NCBI RefSeq assembly: GCF_046546475.1
Contig: NZ_JBKGXS010000001.1
Coordinates: 1-64,000 of the forward strand
Length of the DNA: 64,000 bases
Reading direction: 5' to 3'
Origin: Pseudonocardia phyllosphaerae
GTDB taxonomy: Bacteria > Actinomycetota > Actinomycetes > Mycobacteriales > Pseudonocardiaceae
In this document: positions 56,925 to 64,000 of the stretch, piece by piece
How the letters are laid out: the number at the start of each line of letters is the position of its first letter
Position numbering within the stretch: the stretch's first letter is position 1
Translations under genes and position numbers: made by a program
The notes under the pieces: model-generated
What the model saw: only the letters and a program-made list of their open reading frames with translations
Told to the model about the DNA's origin: nothing
Database searches by the model: none

Positions 56925-57261
56925 CGCGGCGGGCCCGGCGTCCGGGTGTTTCACCCCGATGGAGCAGTGCATGCTGCTTCTGAGTGACCGAACGTGGACG
57001 CCGTGCGGTCCGGACGGGTGGCGTCGGGCGGGCCACACTCGTCGTCGACGCTGCGTGAGCGGGGTCGCGGGTAGCCTCCGGTGCGCAAATCGGTGTGCCG
57101 CAGCCGGGGTCGCGAGACCCGGGCGGGAAACACCGGACGGACCACGGCGATACACACCGTAGGCGTCGCCGCAGCCGTGGCGGTGCCGAGCGGTCGGAGC
57201 AGGTGTGCAGCAGCGGCCGGGTCACGAGCCCGGCCGTGCGTGTCACGGAGGTGTGGGCCAG
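56925..57261. promoter_or_regulatory. 337-bp gap upstream of the helicase-like gene
   Basis: No gene is supported. It contains a TAGCCT box near 57071, and GGAGGT (57247-57252) ten bases before the next ATG. Frames that run through it lack conserved features. Confidence 0.4.
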
Positions 57262-59382
57262 ATGCTCGATGTCCGGGTGAACCGGAGTCCGGACCCGGAG
57301 TCGCTCGTCGCGTTCGTCGAGCGGCTGGCGGGCAGTGGCCGGGGCGGTGCCGGGGTCAAGCGTGCCCGCAGCAGGGTCGTCGCCGACGTCCGGGCGGGGC
57401 GCACCCCCGCCGGTCTGCGCACGCTCGAGGCCGCCCTGGAGGCGCCCGCCCCCGAGGACCGGCCGGAGCCCGCCACCGGGTCGCTGCTCGACGCCGTCGC
57501 CGACGCTCCGCTGACCGTGCTGTCCGGCACCGCGACCGACGAGCTGGGGCGCGCGCTGGCCGAACTGACCCGCCGCGGAATGCGGGTGCTGCTCACGGGG
57601 CAGGACGCCGCACGGCTCACCGCGGTCACCACCGCGGTGCGCACGGCGCTGCCCGCCGGATCCACCGGCCGGATCGTCGACCGGATGCCCGCACTCGACC
57701 CCGCCGAGCTGCGGCGACTCCGCCGCCACCTGGCCCGTCTCGGCGCCGCGGCGGGCGCCGACCGCACGGGGCGGACGGTGCCGGAGGACTCCGTGCTGCC
57801 GTCGGCCGCGGTGATCGCCGAGTGCTGCGAGCGCGCGAACCACGTCGCCGAGGGCGATGCCGGCCGCACCGGCCGCGAGCGCGGTGACGCCGCCGCGGTC
57901 CCCGGCATGCTGCGCGGCCTCGAGGACGACCGGCGTGCCGCGGTCACCGAGGTCGCCCGCGGCGTGCTCGCCGCGCTGGACGACTTCGCCCGGCTGCCCG
58001 ACGCCGACGGGCTGCGCGGCGTCGTCGGCCGCCTGGTGCACCAGGGCCTGCGCAGCGAGTTCGAGAACCTGCGCCACCTGCTCGCCCGCCAGCGCGACGA
58101 CCGCCGCCGCTACGCCAGGGGTCCGACCGTCGAGCAGCGCGGGCCGCTGCCGGCCGGTGGCGACGCCGCGATCCACCGCTACCTGGACTTCCTCGAGTCG
58201 GGGGGCCGCGGCCGCCGGCGCTTCCGGTCGCCGGAGCAGCGGCAGGCCCAGCCGGCGCTCGACACGTTCCGGGTGCCCGACGCCGGCAGCGACTACGACG
58301 CCGTCTGCGCGATCGTCAACCACCTCGACCTCGCCGCCCGCGACGCCGAGATCGCCCGGCTGTGCGCGGTGCTCGGGCTGAACGCGCCGTCGTCGGCGGC
58401 CGAGCTGCCGGGCATGTGCCGCCGCCTCGACCAGGTCGCGGAGACCGTCCGCTCGGTCGGTGCGCTGCGCCACGACGTCCTGTTCCTGCAGAAGGACTCG
58501 CCGGTGATCGTGCCCGACCTGGCCGCCGCCGAGCGGGTCGCCCGCGCGATCGTCGAGTACGACGAGCACGGCGACCCGGTGCAGGCCGCCGAGGAGCTGG
58601 ACACGTTCGCCGACGAGCTGGAGGCGGCCGTCCCGTCCGGGTCGCGGACCTCCGAGCACCTCGCCGCCGTCGCCGCGCTGCGCGAGCACGACGCCGACGC
58701 CTACGCCGCCGCGCTCGAGGACCTCACCCGCGCCCGCCGCGAGGTCGCCGACCGTGCCGACCTCGACCGCCTGCTCACCGAGCTGCGCCGGGGCACGTCC
58801 GGCCTGGCCGCCGCGTGGACCGCCGACGCCGAGGCAGGCACCCCCGGCTTCGGGCTCCTGCGTGCGGTCCCCGCCCGGACCCTGCTGACCTCGCTGCCGG
58901 CCGCGGACGCCGCGGACGTCGTCGTGGTGCTGGGCGCGGGCGCGCTGCAGGCCGACGCCCTGCTGCTGACCGCCGCCGCCCCGCGCCTGCTGGCCGTCGT
59001 GGGCGACGAGGCCCGCGCGTCGGGCACGACGCTGGTGGAGGTGCTGGGGCAGGCCTCCGCGCGGTTCCTGCGCGGGACCGGCGCCACCGGTGCCGAGCAC
59101 GAGGCGGCCCCGGAGACCGGGACTCCGGAGACCGGGACCCCGGTCCCGGCGATCCCGGCTCAGGTCTCCGGCGAGCCCGCAGCCGCGGCGAGCACGGCCA
59201 CGGGTGCCGAGTCCAGGGGTGCGGAGTCCGCGGGTGCCACGTCCGCCGGTGCTGCGGCTACGGGGGCCACGGAGGCCATGTCGACGGGTGCCGCGTCGGC
59301 GGGCGCGGTCCCGGCCCAGCGCCGTCCCGCGCCGGCCCGTCCTGCGACGACGTCGGCGCTGGCCCCGGCCCGGAAGGACTGA
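57262..59382 (+). CDS. Large unknown protein resembling an SF1 helicase without ATPase motifs
   Basis: This is a 706-residue, mostly helical, Ala/Arg-rich protein. LTVLSGTATDELGRALAELTRRGMRVLLTGQDAARLTAV (about 84-122) has the spacing of helicase motif I and Ia segments (VLHGPPGTGKS...GKRVLFVS), but the GxGK[ST] loop is gone. DVVVVLGAGALQADALLLTAAAPRLLAVVGDEARASGTTLVEV (about 552-594) has the spacing of motif II/III (DVVIVDEASQ...VVVVGDxxQLPP) without the DE. Between lie long helices (220-540). The tail from about 610 is Ala/Thr/Gly/Pro-rich and disordered. The similarity is a pattern judgement by eye. GGAGGT fixes the ATG. Confidence 0.5.
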   Translation: MLDVRVNRSPDPESLVAFVERLAGSGRGGAGVKRARSRVVADVRAGRTPAGLRTLEAALEAPAPEDRPEPATGSLLDAVADAPLTVLSGTATDELGRALAELTRRGMRVLLTGQDAARLTAVTTAVRTALPAGSTGRIVDRMPALDPAELRRLRRHLARLGAAAGADRTGRTVPEDSVLPSAAVIAECCERANHVAEGDAGRTGRERGDAAAVPGMLRGLEDDRRAAVTEVARGVLAALDDFARLPDADGLRGVVGRLVHQGLRSEFENLRHLLARQRDDRRRYARGPTVEQRGPLPAGGDAAIHRYLDFLESGGRGRRRFRSPEQRQAQPALDTFRVPDAGSDYDAVCAIVNHLDLAARDAEIARLCAVLGLNAPSSAAELPGMCRRLDQVAETVRSVGALRHDVLFLQKDSPVIVPDLAAAERVARAIVEYDEHGDPVQAAEELDTFADELEAAVPSGSRTSEHLAAVAALREHDADAYAAALEDLTRARREVADRADLDRLLTELRRGTSGLAAAWTADAEAGTPGFGLLRAVPARTLLTSLPAADAADVVVVLGAGALQADALLLTAAAPRLLAVVGDEARASGTTLVEVLGQASARFLRGTGATGAEHEAAPETGTPETGTPVPAIPAQVSGEPAAAASTATGAESRGAESAGATSAGAAATGATEAMSTGAASAGAVPAQRRPAPARPATTSALAPARKD

Positions 59383-59427
59383 GGTCCTCAGCCGGTCCCG
59401 CCCTCGGCTCCGGGGCGGCTCCGGCCA

Positions 59428-59479
59428 CGATCATCAGCGCGTCGACGGGGGCACGGCGGCAACGACGTGCTGATCATCG
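59428..59479. terminator. Bidirectional terminator between convergent genes
   Basis: A 17-bp stem with one mismatch and one G-T pair (59428-59444 with 59463-59479) around an 18-base loop, midway between the stops of the two facing genes. Confidence 0.65.
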
Positions 59480-59507
59480 GCGAGGCGCGCTCGGGTGGGC
59501 CGGCGGT

Positions 59508-59846
59508 TCAGCGGGAGGCGCGGATCCCCGCAGCGACCCGTTCCAGCAGCACGAACGGGTCGTCGTCGGGCGGGTCCTGGCGCACCCAGCGTTCCTCGGA
59601 GGCCGGGTCGGCGCGGGCGTAGAGCGTCCAGCGGCCCTCCTCCGGGTCGTCGGCGCGCAGCTGCGCCAGCGACGTCGACGACCACGCCGGGCTCAGCTCC
59701 GGGTACGTCGGCGGCCGCCGGTCCAGGATCGTGACCGTGCGGCCCGCGGTGGTGTAGCCGATCCGCCGGTGCGCGCGTTCGTGCTCGTCGAGCACGTCGG
59801 CGCACCAGGTCGCCAGCTCGGTGCGCACCTGCTCGGGGACTCCCAT
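59508..59846 (-). CDS. DUF3024-like small protein
   Basis: This 112-residue protein has a layout similar to DUF3024: helix (VRTELATWCADVLDEHERAHRRIGYTTAG), then a strand with TVTILDRRPPTYPE, then RWTLYARADPASEERWVRQDP. The assignment is tentative. It is monocistronic; the ATG at 59846 lies 94 bases from the divergent AhpD-like start. Function unknown. Confidence 0.6.
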   Translation of the reverse strand: MGVPEQVRTELATWCADVLDEHERAHRRIGYTTAGRTVTILDRRPPTYPELSPAWSSTSLAQLRADDPEEGRWTLYARADPASEERWVRQDPPDDDPFVLLERVAAGIRASR

Positions 59847-59940
59847 GGCGCGTCATGCTCCCGGAGCGGCGCGGCCCGGGGAAGGGCGACGGCGCCGAAA
59901 GGTGTCCCCCGCGCCGCCGGGGGCACTAGCGTCGGTCACC

Positions 59941-60531
59941 GTGAGCAGCCACGAGGTGAGCAGGTTCGGGCACGTCGATCTCGACGGTCTCCCGCCGGAC
60001 CTGGCCGAGCGGATCGGCGCGATCGCCGAACGTTCCGGCTTCGTCCCGAACGTCTTCCGTGCGCTGGGCCGGCGGCCCCGCGAGCTTCGCGCGTTCCTCG
60101 ACTACCACGACGCGCTCATGGAGCCCGCCGACGACGGGGCCGGGCTGAGCCGGGCCGAGCGGGAGCTGGTCGTCGTCGCGACCTCGGGCGCCAACCACTG
60201 CACGTACTGCGTGGTGGCGCACGGCGCGGTCCTGCGGATCCGGGCCAAGGACCCGGAGATCGCCGACCGCGTCGCCACCAACCCCTACGCCGTGGAGCTG
60301 CCGGAGCGCGAGCGCGCGATCGTCGACCTGGCCCTGCTGGTCGCCCGGGACTCCGAGGGCCTCACCGACGCCGACCTCGACACCGCACGCGCCGCGGGCC
60401 TGAGCGACGACGAGATCTGGGACGTCGGCGCGATCACCGCGCTGTTCGCGATGTCGAACCGGCTCGCGCACCTGACCGCGCTGCGCCCCAACCCGGAGTT
60501 CTTCCTGATGGGGCGGCAGCCGCGCGCCTGA
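59941..60531 (+). CDS. AhpD-like / carboxymuconolactone decarboxylase-family protein
   Basis: This 196-residue protein is of the uncharacterised peroxidase-related type. The redox motif CTYCVVAHG (CxxC...H, about residues 86-94) lies within SRAERELVVVATSGANHCTYC; an N-terminal GFVPNVFRALGRRP and C-terminal LAHLTALRPNPEFFLMGR are family features. It is expected to act in thiol-based peroxide defence. The GTG start is six to seven bases after a GTCGGT-like element with no Shine-Dalgarno. Its stop is 7 bases from the convergent transporter operon. Confidence 0.88.
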   Translation: MSSHEVSRFGHVDLDGLPPDLAERIGAIAERSGFVPNVFRALGRRPRELRAFLDYHDALMEPADDGAGLSRAERELVVVATSGANHCTYCVVAHGAVLRIRAKDPEIADRVATNPYAVELPERERAIVDLALLVARDSEGLTDADLDTARAAGLSDDEIWDVGAITALFAMSNRLAHLTALRPNPEFFLMGRQPRA

Positions 60532-60538
60532 GCAGGGG

Positions 60539-61300
60539 TCAGAGCACCTTGGACAGGAACGCCCTGGTCCGCGACTCCCGCGGGTCGGACAGCACCGCGC
60601 GCGGGTCCCCGGCCTCGACGATCCGGCCGTCGTCCATGAACACCAGGCTGTCCCCGACCTCGCGGGCGAACCCCATCTCGTGCGTCACGACGATCATCGT
60701 CATGCCCTCGCGGGCCAGCTCGCGCATCACGTCGAGCACCTCCCCGACGAGCTCGGGGTCGAGCGCGGAGGTCGGCTCGTCGAAGAGCATCAGCTTGGGG
60801 CGCATGGCCAGCGCCCGGGCGATCGCGACGCGCTGCTGCTGGCCGCCGGAGAGCCGGCTGGGGTAGGCGTCGGCCCGGTCGCCCAGCCCGACCCGGCCGA
60901 GCAGCTCCATCGCCTGCTTGCGGGCCGCGTCCTTGCGCTCACCCCGGACGACGACCGGCGCCTCCATCACGTTCTCCGCGGCCGTGCGGTGCGGGAACAG
61001 GTTGAACCGCTGGAACACCATCCCGATGTCACGGCGCTGCCTGCCGAGCGCGGCGTCGCGCAGCCGGTACAGCTTCCCGTTCTCCTCGCGCAGACCCATG
61101 AGCTCGCCGTCCACCCACAACCGTCCGGTGTCGACGGACTCCAGGTGGTTGATGCAGCGCAGCAGGGTGGACTTGCCCGAGCCGGACGGCCCGATCACGC
61201 AGCACACCTGCCCCGGCTCGACGACGAGGTCGACCCCGCGCAGGACCTCGGTGTCGCCGAAGCTCTTGCCGACCGTCTCGGCCCGGACCATCGCCGTCAT
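60539..61300 (-). CDS. Polar amino-acid ABC transporter ATPase
   Basis: This is a 253-residue GlnQ/HisP-type ATPase: Walker A GPSGSGKST (about 39-47), the family-typical QRFNLFPHRTAAENV Q-loop segment, signature LSGGQQQRVAIARAL, Walker B LMLFDEPTSALDP, and VVTHEMGFAREV. Its ATG overlaps the permease stop (ATGA). It is the last gene of the three-gene uptake operon. Confidence 0.94.
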   Translation of the reverse strand: MTAMVRAETVGKSFGDTEVLRGVDLVVEPGQVCCVIGPSGSGKSTLLRCINHLESVDTGRLWVDGELMGLREENGKLYRLRDAALGRQRRDIGMVFQRFNLFPHRTAAENVMEAPVVVRGERKDAARKQAMELLGRVGLGDRADAYPSRLSGGQQQRVAIARALAMRPKLMLFDEPTSALDPELVGEVLDVMRELAREGMTMIVVTHEMGFAREVGDSLVFMDDGRIVEAGDPRAVLSDPRESRTRAFLSKVL

Positions 61301-62220
61301 GCCTGCCCCTCTCCGGACTTGCCGAGCAGCCGGCTGCGCAGCAGTGGCGTGCCCTCGGTGACCGCACCGGCGACGCCGCGGCCGTAGCGCCGCTCGATGA
61401 CCCGCTGCCCGGCGGTGAGCAGCGAGGTCAGCAGCAGGTACCAGGCCGCGGCCACGATCAGCAGCGGGATGGTCTGGAAGTTGGTCGAGTAGATCCGCTG
61501 CGCGGAGGTCAGCAGCTCGGTGTATCCGATGACGACGACCAGTGACGTCGTCTTCAGCATGCCGATCGTCTCGTTGCCGGTCGGCGGCACGATCACCCGC
61601 ATCGCCTGCGGCAGGATCACCCGGCGCAGCGTCTGCACCCGGGTCATGCCGAGCGCCTCGGCGGCCTCGGTCTGGCCGTGGTCGACCGACTGGATGCCGC
61701 CGCGGACGATCTCGGCCATGTACGCGGCCTCGTTCAGCCCCAGGCCCAGCAGGCAGGCCAGGAACGGGCTGATCAGCGTGTTCGTGTCGAACACGACGAA
61801 CTCCGGGCCGAACGGGATGCCCAGCGACAGGTTCGGGTAGAGCGCCGACAGGTAGCTCCAGAACAGCAGCTGGGCGATCAGCGGGGTACCGCGGAACAGC
61901 CACAGGTACACCCCGGCGACGCCGGAGAGCACCGGGTTCGGCGACAGCCGCATCACCGCGAGCCCGATCCCGCCGAGGATGCCGATCAGCATCGACAGCA
62001 CGGTCAGGATCAGCGTGTTCTGCAGCCCGCGCAGGATCGGGCCGGAGAACAGGTACTCCCCGACCAGCGACCAGCCGAAGTTGTCGTTGGTGAGCAGGGT
62101 GTGGACCAGCATGGCCGCAAGCACGGCGAGAACCGCGATCGCGACCCACCGTCCGGGGTGCCGGACGGGGACCGCGTCGCGGGGCTCGGGCCGGGTGCCG
62201 GTCGGGGCCGGCTCAGCCAC
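61297..62220 (-). CDS. Polar amino-acid ABC transporter permease
   Basis: This is a 307-residue HisM/GlnP-type permease with about five to six helices. The first is at 25-43, then GLQNTLILTVLSMLIGILGGIGLAVM. The coupling loop is EAAEALGMTRVQTLRRVILPQAMRVIVPPTGNETIGMLKTTSLV (about 183-226). A single permease gene implies a homodimer. The GTG start overlaps the binding-protein stop by 8 bases. Confidence 0.94.
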   Translation of the reverse strand: MAEPAPTGTRPEPRDAVPVRHPGRWVAIAVLAVLAAMLVHTLLTNDNFGWSLVGEYLFSGPILRGLQNTLILTVLSMLIGILGGIGLAVMRLSPNPVLSGVAGVYLWLFRGTPLIAQLLFWSYLSALYPNLSLGIPFGPEFVVFDTNTLISPFLACLLGLGLNEAAYMAEIVRGGIQSVDHGQTEAAEALGMTRVQTLRRVILPQAMRVIVPPTGNETIGMLKTTSLVVVIGYTELLTSAQRIYSTNFQTIPLLIVAAAWYLLLTSLLTAGQRVIERRYGRGVAGAVTEGTPLLRSRLLGKSGEGQA

Positions 62221-63157
62221 CGTTGATCTGCGAGGTCGGGACCGCGCCGTTGGCGACGTTCCACTTGTCGAGGATCTTCGCGTAGGTGCCGTCGGCGATC
62301 AGCGCCTGCACCGCGCCCTGCACGGCCTTGGCGTACTGGCCGTCGTTCTTCTTCACCGCGATGCCGTACGGCGCGGTGTCGTAGGGCTGTCCGGAGACCT
62401 CGACGGCGCCCTGGGTGGTCGTCTGGGCGTAGGACGCGACCGGGGAGTCGGCCAGCATCGCGACGATCCGGTTCGAGTTCAGCGCCAGCGTCACGTCGGT
62501 CTGTGCCTGCAGCTCGGTGACCGCGATCGCCGGCTTGCCCGCGTCGGTGCACTTCTTGGTGCGGGCCTGCACGTCCTCGACCTGCACCGTGCCCTGCTGG
62601 ACGCCGACGGCCTTGCCGCACAGGTCGTTCGGGTCGATCTTGTCCGGGTTGCCCTTGCGGGTGGCGAAGCTGGTGCCCGCGGAGAAGTAGCCGACCATGT
62701 CGAGCACCTTGGTGCGCTCGGCGTTGATCGTCAGCGACGAGATGCCCGCCTCGTAGCGGCCGCCGGTGATGCCCGGGATGATCCCGGAGAACTGGCTCTG
62801 CTGGAACTGGGGCTGCAGCCCGAGCTTCTGCGCGACCGCGGTGCCGAGGTCGACGTCCATGCCGATGATGCTGCTGCCGTCGGCGCCGGTGAACTCGTTC
62901 GGCGGGTAGGTCGGGTCGGTGCCGACGACCCACTTGCCGTCGGCCTTCACCGCCGCCGGGACCATCGCGGCGAGCTTCTCGTCCTTCGCGGCCGCCGGGA
63001 TCGGCGTGTCGGTGGAGACGGCTCCGGAGCCACCGGAGGGGGCGGAGCCTCCGCTGCCGTCGCCGCCCGCGCCGCAGCCGGCGAGGACCAGTGCGGTCAG
63101 CGAGACCGCGGCGACCCCGGTGAGGGATCGGACGCGGCGGGATCGGGCGGTCGTCAT
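62213..63157 (-). CDS. Amino-acid ABC transporter substrate-binding lipoprotein
   Basis: This is a 314-residue SBP_bac_3 protein. The lipobox is LVLAGC (Cys about 28), with basic residues and a hydrophobic core before it, so it is tethered outside by a lipid. KWVVGTDPTYPPNEFTGADGSSIIGMDVDLGTAVAQKLGL is the family entry, and GGRYEAGISSLTINAERTKVLDMVGYFSAGTSF holds ligand contacts. The ligand is a polar amino acid; which one is not clear. The ATG has GGAAGG upstream. It heads the operon. Confidence 0.93.
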   Translation of the reverse strand: MTTARSRRVRSLTGVAAVSLTALVLAGCGAGGDGSGGSAPSGGSGAVSTDTPIPAAAKDEKLAAMVPAAVKADGKWVVGTDPTYPPNEFTGADGSSIIGMDVDLGTAVAQKLGLQPQFQQSQFSGIIPGITGGRYEAGISSLTINAERTKVLDMVGYFSAGTSFATRKGNPDKIDPNDLCGKAVGVQQGTVQVEDVQARTKKCTDAGKPAIAVTELQAQTDVTLALNSNRIVAMLADSPVASYAQTTTQGAVEVSGQPYDTAPYGIAVKKNDGQYAKAVQGAVQALIADGTYAKILDKWNVANGAVPTSQINGG

Positions 63158-63455
63158 GCGGGCCTGGCCTTCCGGGTCGTGCGCGGGTCGAACCGGGCGA
63201 TCGTGCCACTCCTGAAGCAGGTGCTCACAGCGTTCGGGCCGATCCGTTACACGCCCGTCGCAGCGCCGCGGAACTCCGCACCGGTCCGCGCACGTTCCCC
63301 TACTGTGGGTCGACGACCGGCTGCCCGGTTGACCGACCGGTGCAGCGGGAAGTCCGGTTCCCACGACCTGCGCCCACGCGCGATGCCCGGACCCGGACGC
63401 AGCGATCCCGACGCACGCGCGGCCCACCGCCGAGCCGCGCCCACAGGAGGTACCC

Positions 63456-63854
63456 ATGTCGATCTTCCGCCGACTCACCGTGCTGGCGGGGGCCGCCGAG
63501 GCCGCCCGCCGCTACGCCCGGAACAACCCGGACAAGGCCGGCAAGGTGCTGGACCAGGCCGCCCAGTTCGTCGACAAGCAGACGAAGGGCAAGTACACGA
63601 ACCAGATCTCCGGGGCGACCCGCAAGGTCAAGGACGCCACCGGCATCCCGCAGCCCGGCTTCGGCTACGGCGCCCCGGGCACCACGCCGCCCGCGCCGGG
63701 GCAGCCGGGCACCGCCACTCCGCCGCCGCCGGGTGCTACGCCGCCGCCGGCGCCGGGTGCTCCGGGCACCCCGCTGGGCAACGGGCAGCAGCCGGGCGCG
63801 GCGTCGCCGCAGCAGCCGCCGGTGATCCCGCCGGAGCGCCCCGCCGGCTCCTGA
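63456..63854 (+). CDS. MT0933 antitoxin-like protein with Pro-rich tail
   Basis: This is a 132-residue protein. Residues 1-60 (NNPDKAGKVLDQAAQFVDKQTKGKYTNQISGATRKVKD) match the small helical MT0933/Rv0909-type antitoxin family. Residues 68-132 form a Pro/Gly/Ala tail of PPPPGATPPPAPGAPG type, absent from the short family members. No toxin gene is next to it, so an antitoxin role is doubtful; a general DNA- or membrane-associated role is possible. A perfect AGGAGG precedes the ATG. Confidence 0.7.
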   Translation: MSIFRRLTVLAGAAEAARRYARNNPDKAGKVLDQAAQFVDKQTKGKYTNQISGATRKVKDATGIPQPGFGYGAPGTTPPAPGQPGTATPPPPGATPPPAPGAPGTPLGNGQQPGAASPQQPPVIPPERPAGS

Positions 63855-63889
63855 GCAGTGCCGCGGCGTCACGGCGCGCGATGATCTTC

Positions 63890-63903
63890 GTCGGACGTCC
63901 GAC
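63890..63903. promoter_or_regulatory. 14-base perfect palindrome
   Basis: GTCGGACGTCCGAC lies 36 bases past the last gene. Related GTCCGAC/GTCGGAC half-sites recur over the next 50 bases (near 63928-63937). It could be an operator for a gene beyond the window. Confidence 0.4.
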
Positions 63904-63949
63904 CGTCGTGAAACCGATGGTCAGGGCGTCCGACGGTCCGTCTCCCGAT

Positions 63950-63980
63950 GGCCCCGGTGCCCGTCCACGGTACCGGGGCC
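63950..63980 (+). terminator. Hairpin near the right end
   Basis: A 12-bp stem with one G-T pair (63950-63961 with 63969-63980) and a 7-base loop, a likely terminator for the MT0933-like gene or a neighbour outside the window. Confidence 0.55.
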
Positions 63981-64000
63981 GTCGTGTGCCCCGAGCGCCC

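Noticed and set aside
8..63990. tRNA or rRNA genes
   Set aside because: Reading the intergenic gaps showed no cloverleaf-type arms or GTTCRAATC-like T-loops; a covariance search would be needed to exclude a divergent one.

Overview
The window comes from a very GC-rich actinobacterium, most likely of the order Pseudonocardiales (Pseudonocardia-like). The grounds are the codon bias, many GTG starts, GTGA/ATGA gene overlaps, many apparently leaderless genes (a TANNNT box about 6 bases before the start codon), and two gene blocks that flank the chromosomal origin in mycobacteria and their relatives. I see no rRNA, tRNA, CRISPR array, insertion sequence or prophage.

Region 1 (1-9490) is the trxA-trxB / anti-sigma-sigM / pseudokinase / DUF6049 / Nudix block, read leftward, with pcnA read rightward. 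It matches M. tuberculosis Rv3914 back to Rv3907c, except that the lipid II flippase gene murJ is absent from its conserved place between the pseudokinase and DUF6049 genes (only 254 bp at 4778-5031). trxBA has a textbook sigma-R type promoter.

Region 2 (9592-30995) matches the Rv0038-Rv0058 block: AlgH/UPF0301, leuS, ino1, DUF5318, ponA-GT87-Nudix, endonuclease IV, then rpsF-ssb-rpsR-rplI and dnaB. In M. tuberculosis these two blocks lie on opposite sides of the origin; here they are joined at about 9.5 kb. leuS has a leader with a tiny leaderless ORF. The rpsF Shine-Dalgarno is locked in a stem. dnaB has DnaA-box-like sequences and a perfect actinobacterial LexA (SOS) box over its promoter.

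Region 3 (31 to 52 kb) is accessory. It holds a FadR-type regulator / lone ABC ATPase / TauE-like exporter cassette with the same 17-base operator in front of two transcription units. It also holds a divergent pair of sugar enzymes (RmlC-like and C-methyltransferase-like) with degenerate active sites, a two-domain SDR, a lactone-oxidase-like flavoprotein, a NYN ribonuclease-like/amidohydrolase pair, a bacterial nitric oxide synthase with a long disordered N-terminus, trmB with two glycosyltransferases, several small actinobacterial proteins, and a TetR/MFS drug-efflux pair with twin operators.

Region 4 (52-64 kb) is mainly metabolic: GTP-dependent PEP carboxykinase, CstA with its YbdD partner, a large unknown protein that looks like a helicase fold stripped of its ATPase motifs, an AhpD-like protein, and a complete polar amino-acid ABC transporter (ATPase, permease, lipoprotein). 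The strongest leads are the SOS box and DnaA boxes at dnaB, the FadR/ABC/TauE cassette, the missing murJ, the ATPase-dead helicase-like protein, and the leuS and rpsF leaders.
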